Source: Piper betle (Eukaryota; Streptophyta; Magnoliopsida; Piperales; Piperaceae). From it: a stretch of DNA of 64,000 nucleotides. The notes below the pieces were generated by a model. It saw only the letters and a program-made list of their open reading frames with translations. It was not told the origin of the DNA and did not search any database. The translations under genes were made by a program, and so were the position numbers. The stretch lies in NCBI GenBank assembly GCA_033002965.1, contig JAURVB010012890.1, forward strand, positions 54,088 through 118,087, in the 5' to 3' direction. Below are positions 51,327-63,300 of this stretch, piece by piece; position 1 is the stretch's first letter, and each line of letters starts with the position of its first letter.

Positions 51327-51473
51327 CATGAAAATTATAATTGATCATTCTTATTAATAGTAATGAATATCAACCCCCTTATTATTGTTTTTTCTTTATG
51401 TCATTAGTGTTTAAGTTTTTCTTATTTTGTCGTTGATTCTAATCCCATAATAGCCTTATTAATATTTATTTAA

Positions 51474-51476
<3 letters not shown>

Positions 51477-51508
<32 letters not shown>
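51477..51508. repeat. (ATT)n microsatellite
   Basis: Ten to eleven ATT triplets in a row. Confidence 0.95.
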
Positions 51509-51509
<1 letters not shown>

Positions 51510-52373
51510 CAAATTTTATGGTATAATTCTACTCAAATTATAAGTATTAAAGAAATTAGTAAATTTTACTTATATATTTGTAATCATATTACTTGAATTA
51601 AAATATGTTATTTAATAATACATACTTAATTTAAGATTTATATTTATTTATTATAATTTATTGTTAATTTTTTTGGAGTTTAATACTATCAGAATTAAAA
51701 ATCTTAAAACATGTTAATTACATTTAAAATGAAATAAATATTCATTATTTTATTTAAAAATATAATTTATAATATTTGTATATGTTATTAAAATATATAT
51801 CATTAACAAGTTCATGTACCCCTCAAGTCTTTGACTAGTTTAATATATTCAAAAAAGAATTAGTAAATGATTGATATATTTTTGTCTTCCAAATAATTAT
51901 AAAATAATTTGACAAAATAAATGTATATTGTTTAAAATTTTTTTTAATAAATTTATTGATCACTTAACTAAAGAAATTCCTATTATTTTTTCAAATAGAC
52001 AGGAAAAATTAAAATTTTTCACATGAAAAACATTGTTAAATATAATTATAAATATTTTATCATTCTAAATCTAATTCGAAATAATAATCATGATAAATTC
52101 ATATGCAAAGTATATTAAACTATTGCCAGTTTTACATAAAATAATAAACCCATTTTATTAGTATTGACTATTTAGAAATATTTTAGACTCGTATTTTTTT
52201 AATCCAACGGGTTGATCGAGAATATAATCTAGTTTAGTGGGAATCATAATTCTATAAGTTTAAACTCTAAAGCCAGTGGGGCAGTTTGGCACACATTGGT
52301 CCACAAAATCAACGGACTAAAATGGATGTTGACTCCTTGATCAAAATAATCAACGGACCAGAATCGATTTGGG

Positions 52374-52380
52374 AAAAAAA
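52374..52380 (-). terminator. Pol III oligo-T terminator of the tRNA-Trp gene
   Basis: Seven consecutive T on the minus strand downstream of the tRNA; four or more T suffice for Pol III. Confidence 0.7.
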
Positions 52381-52401
52381 CACCATTACGGATTAGGGTT
52401 T

Positions 52402-52473
52402 TGAACCCGACGTGAATCGAACACGCAACCTTCTGATCTGGAGTCAGACGCGCTACCATTGCGCCACGGATCC
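52402..52473 (-). tRNA. tRNA-Trp (anticodon CCA)
   Basis: 72 nt, no intron. On the minus strand it starts GGATCCGTGGCGCAATGG and ends GTTCGATTCACGTCGGGTTCA. The acceptor stem GGATCCG pairs with CGGGTTC with two G-U pairs. A-box TGGCGCAATGG and B-box GGTTCGATTC-like sequence (GTTCGATTC) are present. Anticodon loop CTCCAGA gives CCA. A T7 run (A7 at 52374-52380 on the + strand) lies about 21 bp past the 3' end, fitting Pol III termination. Canonical nuclear-type plant tRNA-Trp. Confidence 0.97.
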
Positions 52474-52997
52474 GTCTTAGAAGTTGTCTTAAAAATAATA
52501 TTATTTATTTTTTAAACCCAATTCCGTTAGGGTAGTAAATTATTTTTATTTCTAGGGCAATACTTTGAAAAATTGATTAATTCACATCTTGGGTATGCTC
52601 ATTTTATTAATCTAATCCTTTGGCAAACAAAAAAACATGAGCCCAACTCAATACTAAATGTTGTCCATCCGGTCATTCCCATCTAGATATGGCATCTGAG
52701 GAGATACAAAACCAGCTTGGCGCACATTTAGCTATATGTTCAAAACAACCACGTGTTACACTAGTTCACCATATGACCACAGGGTTCCATGTAATTTGTA
52801 ACATCATTCACAAGAAAACTTTACACACAGCTTGTCAGAGATGAATTTCGCAAGCCACACTTTTTATAATGGAAAACATATATAGTTCAAATCTGTGTAT
52901 GTTAGACTTTGATGCGCAACAAATTATGGAAGCAAGGAAACAGAAAGCTTGATGCAAATGCCCAAAAACCGTAAACATCAATAATCTAGAGAATAAG

Positions 52998-54402
52998 CTA
53001 CCACCGCAGTTTGGCTCTGCGTTTGATTTCAGAATGTAACAAGCGAGCTTTCTCCTTCCTTTTATCAATCCGAAATTCAATCTCTGCTTCTTTTGCTTTC
53101 TGCGAATCTATAGCAGATTGATAGATAGCCAATTTTTCTTTTATTCTTTTGATCTCACTTCCCATCTCAGCAAGCATAGAATGGAGTACCAAGAACTTTG
53201 CTTCAAAGGCCTCTCTCTGTGTCTGCCAGTCTTTCAATTGCCTCCTATCCCCTTCACATGCTTCAAATAAGGCTTGCTTTTGTTCAGATAGTTGGCACAG
53301 TTCTTCAAGACGAGTTCTCAGCCTTTGAACATCATAGCCCATTGCCAACAAATACATCAATTCGCTTGTGATGTTGTTGGCATTGCCTTTGACATCTTCA
53401 ACATCAGCCAAACTATGGATTTGCTCAACAACAGCCATGAAAACATGCTCTACTCCCATGATCATGTAATGGAGAAATTTGCTACCAAGAGCACTTAAAG
53501 ACCTGTAGTGGGGACTTTGGGGCATTGCATCAAATAGAACCTTCAACTCTGGACTTGAGTAGTTTTCCTCATTTTTTCTTTCTATGTTCCCAGGAGTTAG
53601 AGTGACTTCTTGCTCATCATCTTTTGCTGACTGATTTTCCCCGCAACCATTATTTGATTCACATTGATTATCCACATCATCGTACTCCCATCAACTTTAC
53701 TGATTTGAGAGTCTTATTTCTTGATCTTTGGAATATCCACCGGTTCTTCCTCACTCGTGTTGACAACATCACAAAGCACACTCCCAGGTAATTTGCAATG
53801 ATCATCCACAACACGACCCTTTCCATCAGATGCTAACTTCTTGGTGGCAACTCCTACATTAATGCCAGGAGTTTCAGATTGTTTAGCAGATGAAGATTGT
53901 CTAGTGACTCGTCTCGTGGAGTGATCTTGGACAGGCATTTTCCTCTTCAAAGTTCCAACAACTTCCACTGTTAGCCCCATCATTTGACTTCACCAAGCCA
54001 CAGAACACATGTAGAAAATTCACTTGCTTGTTTTTTTCTTGTTGACAAAAATCTTGCATTGCTGCTCTCAAAATTCCTAGGCTCTTGTTGTTCCAGGAAA
54101 TTCACCTTTAATTGCTTCAAGGCAATTAATGAATTCCTTAAACTGATTCTGAATTGTTGACATGTGGGCAGAAGAAGGAAGAGGCGCAACATTGGAAGCC
54201 AGTTCACTCCATAGCCTGGTTTCCTCATGGCCACACTTTGCAGTAAGTTGGAAACAAACAGCATATGATCTAAAATCTTTAATGCTGGGAACAAATTCTT
54301 TGCCTGAAGTAGCATTTCCCAAGCAGTCTTGTAATTGCTATTTTTCATTTGATTGATAGTCAATTCTTTTCTCTCATTTGCCGCTTGCTCCGAAGGGCCC
54401 AT
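52998..54402 (-). pseudogene. Frame-broken gene: DnaJ-associated N-terminus, coiled-coil C-terminus
   Basis: Begins MGPSEQAANERKE at 54402. The first ~50 residues (NYKTAWEMLLQAKNLFPALK) resemble the helical domain that precedes J domains in plant DnaJ/DUF3444 proteins. The following GHEETRLWSELA ... FKEFINCLEAIKGEFPG looks like a degenerate J domain without a visible HPD. A basic linker (TLKRKMPVQDHSTRRVTRQ) leads to a C-terminal half at 53675-52998 with PHYRSLSAL, MGYDVQRLRTRLEELCQL and a long coiled coil ending IKRRAKLRW, faintly like DUF724. The pieces lie in different frames: one base short near 54250 and 54085, one extra in the G4 run at 53975-53978, a TAA at 53714-53716, and one base short near 53690. 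The mix of shifts plus a stop suggests true decay, though consensus errors could contribute. A leader-intron acceptor may sit at 54416. Confidence 0.6.
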
Positions 54403-56769
54403 GCTAATAAATTCTGTAAATGCAGTGCATGAAAAAAAATGGAATAAATTTTATGATGTGAGGAAGGACATGAAGCAATCAACTTTTCGAGCACTTGATA
54501 GTAAGTCATAAGTAGAAAGAAAAAAAGAACGTCAGATTTGAATAAAAGGAAGAAAAATCAACAATCAAGCATGTCAGCTAGCTCAGAATTTTTTTTTAAG
54601 TATCTTAGCTTCTATTGAGTTGTAGGGAGTAGCAATCAGGACAGAAGTATAATGGCCTAATATAGAAGGAGAAAAAAATTACAAAAAGAAGAATTGCTTT
54701 GTTCAAATCTAAAAAATGTTCTGTTTTCAGGATTTGCATCACAAAAAGGCTGAAAACATATGAGGGCATAGTCATGTTTCTGCTGTTAGTCAAAAAGCAA
54801 TATCATCACTTAATTCTGGAAATTCATTAAAATTACATGGACTGGCCAAATTTCTTTAATGTGGGGATAACAACATAATATATAGAACAGATAAAAAAAT
54901 CACTTGATGCAATACGCAAACAATATTGATATTCGTAAGAACAGTAAATGCTGCGAAGGTTGAATCCCTCAAGTAATGTGGATAGTTTTGTTTTGGAAGG
55001 ACTTTTTGAACTATGTTTGAATCGAGTATATGGTTGATGCAAGATGTTACCTTTCCTGTCCGATCTTGTTATCAACTTATTTTTCTTATGTTGTTATTTA
55101 GTCTTTAGCCGCAACGCCAAGATTTCACAGATTATTTTGCGAGTACAGATTATTCTCCAAGCTTGGTGTGTTGCCCAATTTTCATTGTAGGATAATAACA
55201 TTATGGGTATAAAAAATCAACCAAATGTTCTTGGTGCCATATATATGTAAAGAAAAATTCATTTCTTTATTTTCTAAAACTAATCAATTACCAAGTTGCA
55301 GACAAGGTAGTCCATGTAAAAATGACTGCTACTGTTTTACAAACTAGCAATGAATAGAAGTTGAGATTAAATATAGAAAAGATGAGAAAAGAGTAAGCTT
55401 GAATAAAAATCATAACAAAAATAACCACAAAATAGCCCAAAACAAAGGAACAAGAGATGATCACAAGATCAGGCAGAAAGGCAATTAACCTCTTGCATCA
55501 ACCATACTCAAATCAACATAGAAAAAATTATTCCGACCCAGAACAAAGGATGACGAACATCACTAAAAAAATAAATGACTACGCACCCACCACCACAACA
55601 TAGAAATCGATCCAAACATTCCAGAAGGACCAAACAAAGAAAGAAAAAAAAAAAGCTAGGAGCAAGACCAGTTAACAAGAAGCTAAAATTCAAAGGGAGA
55701 GAGAGGGTAGTGCAATCATTGTAGTTACCGCGATCGTCTTGACGCTGTGCCGGCGGTTGAGGAGGAGCTTCACCAACCCAGTATCCAAGCCTGACCATGA
55801 AGGAGACCAAGAAGAAGAAGAAAGGTAGGAGGTAGGAAGAAAGGCTTACGTATGAGATTAATGTCACAGACCAATAACCATATACGAGAGTATCTTTTCA
55901 AATCGGCGATTCTCCGACCACCATTGTTTCCATTTCCATGCAAACTGACAAAGAGCTTCCACTGCCTTTGCATGCATACCCTTTATTGATGCTTAGCCTG
56001 CATTCTTTCTTGAAGTTGAGTTCTATTTTTAAATCTCTGACAAGAACCAAGAACCAAGGACGGTAAAGACCATTTGCTTTCTTCAATATATACACTTAGT
56101 AGCTCTATCGATTAAATGCAGCTTTGTCTCAGTGCATGCCTCACTGATCTGAAGTTGAGGGAGTTTGGATCTGGGGGGCACGTCCCTTGTTATTAATGGT
56201 AATGCAGTATTAGCAACTACCATTAATGCACCATTATATTTATGGGTCTTAGCTTTGGATAAGTTTCAGTTCACATAAATCAAAAATCGTATTGGTTCCC
56301 ACATACTACCGGACAATATTAGCAATAGCATAAAAAAATTGAAACTGTTGAGTTCATGGGAGAAGAATAGGGATGAAATAAAAGGATGGAAAGGGTGAAA
56401 AAGGTAGAGAATTAATGCTCAATTGAAGATGTGAACCAAAACAATTTTTAGTGTATTTGAACTAAAATGCATCTAAACAACAACCCATGTTGCACTAACT
56501 CCTAGTCCCGAACACAGCCACGAAGGAAAGAATAATTTAATAGCGGTAAAAAATTAATCATTAGTGCAAAAAATTATTTACCTCACACACGGTTTTATTA
56601 AGCATCACCTTCAACCAAGGTCTCCAAAAAATCATTTTTTCAGAAGAATTTTGTAGCAATTAAATGTTGAGGGGATCATATATATTCAAGAGATGGGGGA
56701 CTCCAATTCGGGCTAATCCAATCTAAATGTGAAGACCAAGCCACCCAAATCATCTCCACCTCACACATG
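54403..56769. other. Intergenic, upstream of the DnaJ-like gene
   Basis: AT-rich. A small GC-rich patch on the minus strand at 55731-55800, followed by a donor-like GTAACT, could be a leader exon of the DnaJ-like gene; weak evidence. Nothing else recognised. Confidence 0.4.
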
Positions 56770-56962
56770 TCGGAGCTTAACATGTTCCAGTTGCAGGAGA
56801 CTCTAATTTGGAGTGGTGCAGGAGACTCTAATTTGGAGTGGCAACATGCCATAAGGCAAACATGCCGGAGCTTAACATGTTCCAGTGAGGTTGCAGGAGA
56901 CTCTAATTTGGAGTGGTGCAGGAGACTCTAATTTGGAGTGGCAACATGCCATAAGGCAAACC
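56770..56962. repeat. Tandem repeat of a ~95-bp unit with internal 26-bp duplication
   Basis: Two copies of a unit containing CGGAGCTTAACATGTTCCAG, then twice TGCAGGAGACTCTAATTTGG, then CAACATGCCATAAGGCAAAC. It immediately precedes the conserved CCACCTTCCCACAGACGGCG segment of an LTR element. Confidence 0.85.
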
Positions 56963-56984
56963 GGGGCAACACCAGGACCCACCT

Positions 56985-57005
56985 TCCCACAGACGGCGCC
57001 AATTG
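56985..57005 (-). other. Putative retrotransposon primer-binding site next to a short LTR
   Basis: Read on the minus strand, TGGCGCCGTCTGTGGGAAGG follows directly after an LTR ending in AACA. The same segment, with two changes, sits at 58392-58418 beside the next LTR. TGGCGCC fits a tRNA 3' end (GGCGCCA), as PBS sequences do. Confidence 0.55.
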
Positions 57006-57149
57006 TTAGGGAAAAATCTTTTGGGCCCCCAACAGGGACTTGCAATAGGTGTCACGGGCCTCTCTTAATCCAAAAGCTAGCTTAGGGAATAAGGCTTTCC
57101 CATTAGCCTATATACAAGTCACCAGTCACCCCAGAACTGATGTGGGATA
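57006..57149 (-). mobile_element. Short LTR (~144 bp) between a PPT and a PBS
   Basis: Minus-strand ends TGTTGGG ... CCCTAACA, the standard TG...CA pattern. On one side (57150-57169) is a purine-only-like tract AAAAGAGAGGATGAGAAG, on the other the PBS at 56985-57005. An LTR with PPT on one side and PBS on the other joins two internal regions, as in tandem elements produced by recombination. Confidence 0.5.
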
Positions 57150-57374
57150 AACCCAACAATCTTCTCATCCTCTCTTTTCGCATATGACAATCCAAGCCTG
57201 GACTTGGCCTGCCGGAGATCCCCAACTCCTGTGTTTGCATCAGTTCCTGTGAACACCCCCATGACAGGGTTCAATGGTGGCCCTATGAGAAGCCCATCTG
57301 CACCAAACTGGGGGCCTCCTCTGGCATGGTCGAAGAGAGCAGCACCACTTCCCCCTACTTTGGCAGTATGACAG
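57150..57374 (-). pseudogene. Coding-like fragment, possibly captured from a host gene
   Basis: A minus-strand frame reads [31 protein letters not shown] and [18 protein letters not shown]. It has the look of a conserved cellular protein rather than a retrotransposon gene; I suspect a TLD-domain-type protein but am not certain. It lies between the PPT at 57150-57169 and the LTR at 57375, so it seems to be part of an element's internal region. Confidence 0.35.
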
Positions 57375-59441
57375 TGGTACGAAAAAAATCCCACAAAGAT
57401 TGGAGATCGGACGCAATAGTAACCGCATCTCAAAATGGGAAGATACACACCGCAAAAAAATAAGATAAAAACAAAAACAGAGAGAAACGTCTGCTGGTTC
57501 CTCGACTGCAGCAGACCGCAGGCTGCCTCTCTTCACTCGGCTAACGGCTGCGGCTCCTCACTCGGCTGCTGGCTACGGCTCCCCTTGACTGCCACAGCGC
57601 TGCCGGCTGCGGCTCCTCACTTGGCCGCCGGCTACAGCTCCCCTTGGCTGCCTCAGCACTGCCGGCTCCACAACCGTCACCGGTTCCTTGACTGCCCCTG
57701 GGTCCTTGGCAACTGTCGACTCCTCCACCGACTCCTCCGAGCCGGCTCCATCAAGACCATCGCCTAGGATGTCCTTTTGCCACCGCTGGCTCCACCGAGG
57801 TGGCTCCATCAAAGCCGCCACCTGGAATGTCCTCTGGCCACCGTCGGCTCCTCCACCGGAGCCACCAAGGCACTCCATCAAGGTCGCCGCCTGGGTTGTC
57901 CATTGGCCACCGTCAGTTACCCCGGCCATCTCTTGGCCGCCGGCTACTCGGCCGCCGGCGTCTCTCCCGGCCGCTGGCTCCACCTTATGCTTCTCCATCG
58001 TCGGCTCCACTCTCGGCCGCCGGCTCCGCGACCGAAGGGGGAGACCTCCCCTAAGGGAGAGATCTCCCACTCGGAATCTCCTGAGCTCTCCTCCTTGACC
58101 CTCGGAGTGAGATCCAGACATATATGGAAACTTTGAGACTTCAAAGATACAATAAAAAGTCACCTCTGATTGGTATCCCGAGTATGACATTAGGCTACGT
58201 ATCATTAATATTAATAATGACAAATATTAACAATCTCCCACTTGGAGTCAGTTGAACACATCAGTCATTCTTCCTCCACTTGTTCGTTGCAAAAGTCCAT
58301 CATTTATTAATTTGTTCTATCAAATTTCTCGATCACTCCGGTCTTGGAAGTATCCACCATAACTCCCACTCAATTCAAGATTTGAAAAATGAGACCCACC
58401 TTCCCATAGATGGCGCCAATTGTTACGAAAAAATCCCACAAAGATTGGAGATCAGACGCAACAAAATAACTCGGGTCTCAAAATGGGAAGATAGACACTG
58501 CAAAGAAATAAGATAAAAACAAAAGATAGAGAGAAACGTCTGCTGAACCAGCAGGAGACCGCCGACTACCGGCTCTTTACTCAGCGGCCGGCTGCGGCTC
58601 CTCGGCCGCTGGCTGCCGCTCTTTACTCGGCCGCCGGCTGCCTCTCCATCAAGGCCGCCGCTTGGGATGTCCTTGGCCGCCGCCGGCTCCACCAAAGCAG
58701 CTCCATCAAGGCTGCCACCTGGGATGTCCATTGGCCACCGCTGGTTACCTTCCTATTACCCTGGCCATCTCTTGGCTGCCGGCTACTCAACCGCCAGTGC
58801 CGCTTTTCTAGCCGCTGGCTCCACCTTGTGCTTCTCCGTCATCGGCTCCACTCTCAACCGCTGGCGGCTCCATCAAGGCTGCCACCTGGGATGTCCATTG
58901 GCCACCGCTGGTTACCCTCCTATTACCTGGCCATCTCTTGGCTGCCGGCTACTCAACCGCCAGTGCTGCTTTTCTAGCCGCTGGCTCCACCTTGTGCTTC
59001 TCCGTCATCGGCTCCACTCTCAACCGCTGGCGGCTCCATCAAGGCTGCCACCTGGGATGTCCATTGGCCACCGCTGGTTACCCTCCTATTACCCTGGCCA
59101 TCTCTTGGCCGCCAGCTACTCAACCGCCAGTGCCGCTTTTCTAGCCGCTGGCTCCACCTTGTGCTTCTCCGTCATCGGCTCCGCTCTCGACCGCTGGCTC
59201 CTAAGAGCCGAAGGGGAGACCTCCCCTAAGGGGGAGAGATCTCCCACTCAGAATCTCTTGAGCTCTCCTCCTTGACCCCCTCTTAGGAATGAGATCAAGA
59301 TATATATAGAATCTTTGAGACCCTTCATCTTCAAGGATACAATGAATAGTTACCTTTGTTTAATATACCGAGGGTCCTTTGGTATCCCGAGTGTGATATT
59401 GAGCTACATATCATTAATATTCGTGATGACAAATATTAACA
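57375..59441 (-). mobile_element. Internally deleted Ty1/copia-type element with two long LTRs
   Basis: LTRs at 57375-58232 (858 bp) and 58421-59441 (1021 bp). In + orientation each begins TG(G/T)TACGAAAAAA and shares CCCACAAAGATTGGAGATC, CAAAATGGGAAGATA and GAGAGAAACGTCTGCTG; each ends AATATTAACA. The internal region is only 188 bp (58233-58420): a PPT (AAGTGGGAGAT read on the minus strand) at one end and a PBS (TGGCGCC) at the other, no genes. The LTR ends and PPT match those of the copia element starting at 59658, so it is probably a non-autonomous relative. No 5-bp target duplication is visible (GACAG versus TCCTG). Confidence 0.8.
58701..59199. repeat. Three tandem 166-bp units inside an LTR
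   Basis: CTCCATCAAGGCTGCCACC recurs at 58701, 58868 and 59034 (spacing 167 and 166). Nearly the whole unit is conserved, including CCGCTGGTTACC, CAACCGCCAGTGC and CTTGTGCTTCTCCGTCATCG. The other LTR (57375-58232) has related GC-rich sequence but no such triplication. Confidence 0.92.
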
Positions 59442-59657
59442 TCCTGATGAATTTTGAGTTGATTTATGCTGTTAGTGGCTTCAGTCTTCCTTTTAGTGCT
59501 GCTTCGATGCAGAGAAGCCGATCGATTAATCAGTGACCGTCTACTTGAACCTACTCTAACAAGTGTCTCCTTGTCACCTCTATAGAGAGGCAGAGGACAG
59601 GTATGACATTGATTTTTTACGTTCACTTCAGATTTTACATCCTTGAACTGTGAAAGC
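59442..59657. other. Spacer between two LTR elements
   Basis: About 215 bp with no recognised feature. Confidence 0.5.
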
Positions 59658-60265
59658 TGTTGAGGAAAATCCCCTAAATTGGAGATCAACAATAGCGAAC
59701 ACACAATTTTGGGAAAATAATACCTGAGAAATAAAATAAAACAAAAACCAAAAGAACACAGAGATTTAACGTGGAAAACCCTCCTTCAATCGAGAGTCAA
59801 AAACCACGGGCAACAACGAACAATTCACTACTTCAACCAAAGATTACAGTCATCAAATATATAGCGATCTACAAGAAGATTACTCACACACCCTATACTA
59901 TTGAGATTATAAGATTTTACTCTCTCTCTCAATACTCTGTATAAGATAAACTCGTGAATATTTTTCCCTCTTCTTTTATCTCTATATCTCTCTCTATCTC
60001 TCTTTTTCTTGTCTTTTCTTCTGCTTGTCTTGCCTTCTAGAATGAGGCAAATGAGATCCATATTTATAGAGATAGTTTGAGGCTCTTCATCTCCCATGGA
60101 AAAACTAACAGCCACCTCTGTTGATATTCCAAGATTGCTTTGAGACCCTTCAACCTCCATGGAAAAACTAACAGTCACCACTGTTGATATTCCGAGATTC
60201 CTTTAGTATTCCGAGTGTGACAATGAGCTACACATCATTAATATTCATAATAACAAATATTAACA
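59658..60265 (-). mobile_element. 3' LTR of the copia element
   Basis: 608 bp. In + orientation it starts TGTTGAGGAAAATCCCC and ends ATATTAACA (minus strand TGTTAATATT...AACA). It contains TTTAACGTGGAAAACCC, common in copia LTRs. On its right, ATCTCCCACTTGGAG (minus CCAAGTGGGAGAT) is the polypurine tract. Left flanking pentamer AAAGC; the partner LTR is outside the window. Confidence 0.88.
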
Positions 60266-60345
60266 ATCTCCCACTTGGAGTCCGATTGGAACACACCAGT
60301 CCAAACTCTTCCTTCACTTGTTCGTTGCATGAGTCCACCTGCATG

Positions 60346-63300
60346 TTAGTGCAAGTTCACCAAAGTTGAGCAAAAACTCAAGTTTTTTCCATCCACCGGT
60401 TTAGTTAACATATCCGCCGGATTATTTTTTCAATCTATCTTCACCAACTTCAATTTACGTTCTTCTAACAAAGATCTGATAAAATGATACCTTAACCGAA
60501 TATGTTTGGTCCTAGAATGAAATGCCGAGTTCTTGGCTAAATGGATTGCACTTTGACTATCAATGTACAACCTTGCAATCAACACCATTAAAACCTAACT
60601 CATTCATTAAAGTTTTAATCCAAATATATTCCTTGCTAGCTTCTGTAGCAGCCACATATTCAGCCTTAGTTGAAGACAGAGCAACTATCTTTTGCAATTT
60701 GGAAACCCAACTCACCGCGGTTCCACCAACTGTAAAGATGTATCCGGATGTACTCCTGCCATTGTCTCTATTTCCAGCATGGTCCGAGTCCACATAACCT
60801 TGCACATCAATATTATCACCCCCAAAACACAAACAGTAATTAGAAGTTCCTTTCAAGTACCTGAAAATCCATTTCACTGCCTCCCAGTGTTCTTTTCCTG
60901 GGTTCATCATGAATCTGCTAACTACTCCCACTGCATGTGCAATATCTGGTCTTGTACTCACCATAGCATACATAAGACTTCCAATAGCTGAAGCATAAGG
61001 CACCTTTTTCATGTGAGCTTTATCCTCCTCACTCTTAGCACCTTGTTCTTTGGACAATTGGAAACTACCCAAAGTAGTAGTCACCGGCTTGGATTCATTC
61101 ATGTTGAATCTCTCAAGAACTTTCTTCACATACCCTTCTTGAGATAACCACAACTTCTTGTTCTTCTTGTCTCGGGTAATTTGCATCCCAAGAAGTTGTT
61201 TTGCTTCACCCAAATCCTTCATGGAAAAACTCTTGGCTAACCTCATCTTGAGACTAACAATTTTCTCCATACAAGTCCCTGCAACAAGCATGTCATCTAC
61301 ATACAAAGTTAAAATAATGTAATCCCCATCATTAAACTTTTGTAGATATACACAGTGGTCCGAATTGCTCCTAGCAAATCCATTATCCAACATAAACTTG
61401 TCAAATTTCAAATACCACTGTCTTGGTGCTTGTTTGAGTCCATATAGACTCCTCTTCAATTTGCACACCATATTTTCTTTACCTTTGACTACAAATCCTT
61501 TTGGTTGTTTCATATAGATCTCCTCCTCCAAATCACCATGAAGGAAAGCTGTATTTACATCAAGCTGCTCTAAATACAACCCCTTTACAGCCACAATACT
61601 TAAAATAATTCTAATAGAAGTCATTTTTACAACAGGTGCAAATATTTCATGAAAATCAATTCCTTCTTTTTGACCAAAACCTTTCACCACAAGTCTTGCC
61701 TTATACCTTTGTACACCACCGGCTTCAGACTTGACCCGATAGATCCACTTGTTTTGTAGAACCCTCCTTTTTGGTGGCAACTTCACCAACTCCCATGTAT
61801 GATTCTTCTCCAACGATGACATCTCATCCTTCATGGCCAACTCCCACTTAAGATGAGCTTTGTCACTCATGGCTTCATCATAGGACTCCGGTTCTCCTGC
61901 ATCAGTATACAAAACATGTTGTACAATTAAATTTAATTTCTGAGTAGGCTTTCTAACCCTTGTGCTCCTCCTTGGTTCAGGAGTAACAACTATCTCTTGT
62001 GGTGGCTCTGAGTCATCAATTTCAACTTGTGCATCAGAATATTCAGAATCTGATTCATCATCATTTGGTTGATTAGCCTGTGACTCACCTTCTTGTTCGG
62101 TTTCTTCAGAAGATAATTGTTCCTCATCACTTGGAACAAATCCTTGATTTTCAGCACTTGGTATCTCTTCATCTGTCTCATCAAGCTCCATATACTCTTT
62201 TTCTTTTGACTCCTCATTCTTTTCTTCCTTCCTATCTTTATACATGCACTTTTCATTGAATACTACATCCCGACTTGGAAACACCTTGTTGTTCTCGAAA
62301 TCCCACCTCCGGTAACCATACTCATCGCCTCCATATCCAAGAAATACACATTTGCGGGACTTTGCATCAAGCTTCTTTCTTGATTCCCTGTCAACATGTG
62401 TATATGTAATACAACTAAAGACCTTAAGAAAAGAGTAGTCAACTTTCTTACTAGACCATACCTCTTCCGGTATTTTTCCATCTAAGGCGCTTGATGGACT
62501 TCGGTTTATTAGATAGACAGCTGTATCCACAGTGGCACCCCAAAGATGCAAAGGGAGTCCAGCATGAACCCTCATGCTTCTCGCTCGCTCTAGGATGGTC
62601 CTATTCATTCTCTCCGCCACCCCATTCTGCTGTGGTGTCCTTGGCACTGTCTTGATCCTTCTAATTCCCCGTTGTTCACAATAGGAGTCAAACACCTTAT
62701 TGCAATATTCTCCACCATTATCCGACAGAAGACATTTCAGTCTTAAACCTGTTTTATTCTCAACTCAGGCTTTCCACATCTTGAAAATGTTAAAGACATC
62801 TGATTTTTCTTAATAGTGTAGATCCATGTCTTCCTACTAAAATCATCAATGAAGGTAACAAAATATAGATTACCTCCAAAAGATATATCATGGGCTGGTC
62901 CCCAAACATCCGTACTAACCAACTCCAACCTTTTGGATTTCATCTCTCACCCAACCTTTGTAAAGCTAACCCGTTTTTGTTTACCTAAAACACAGTCTTC
63001 ACAAAAACCAAAGTTAGAATCAATTATACCTGTTAAAACCTTCTTGGAATGTAAGATCCTCATCCCACTCTCGCTCAAGTGACCAAGCCTTCTATGCCAT
63101 AACATTGTTATGTCATCCTTCTCAGCTGCCAAAGAAACAAACTGATCTACCTTGGTAGACAATGGGTAAAGTGTGCCCACTGCCTTCCCCTTGATCACCA
63201 CCAATGCTCCTTTGCTGATCTTCCACTGATTGTTTTCGAATGTGATCCTATAGCCCTCTTGGTCCAGCTTGTTAACAGATATAAAATTTTTCGTTAATTC

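Larger units (their letters stand above)
51183..52401. other. AT-rich intergenic sequence with microsatellites
   Basis: Very AT-rich. Includes (TA)n at 51293-51323 and (ATT)n at 51477-51508. No coding or element ends seen. Confidence 0.6.

Noticed and set aside
57435..59275. Proline/alanine-rich + strand frames of 110-202 codons
   Set aside because: They are translations of LTR minisatellite sequence, repeated with the 166-bp units, and not genes.
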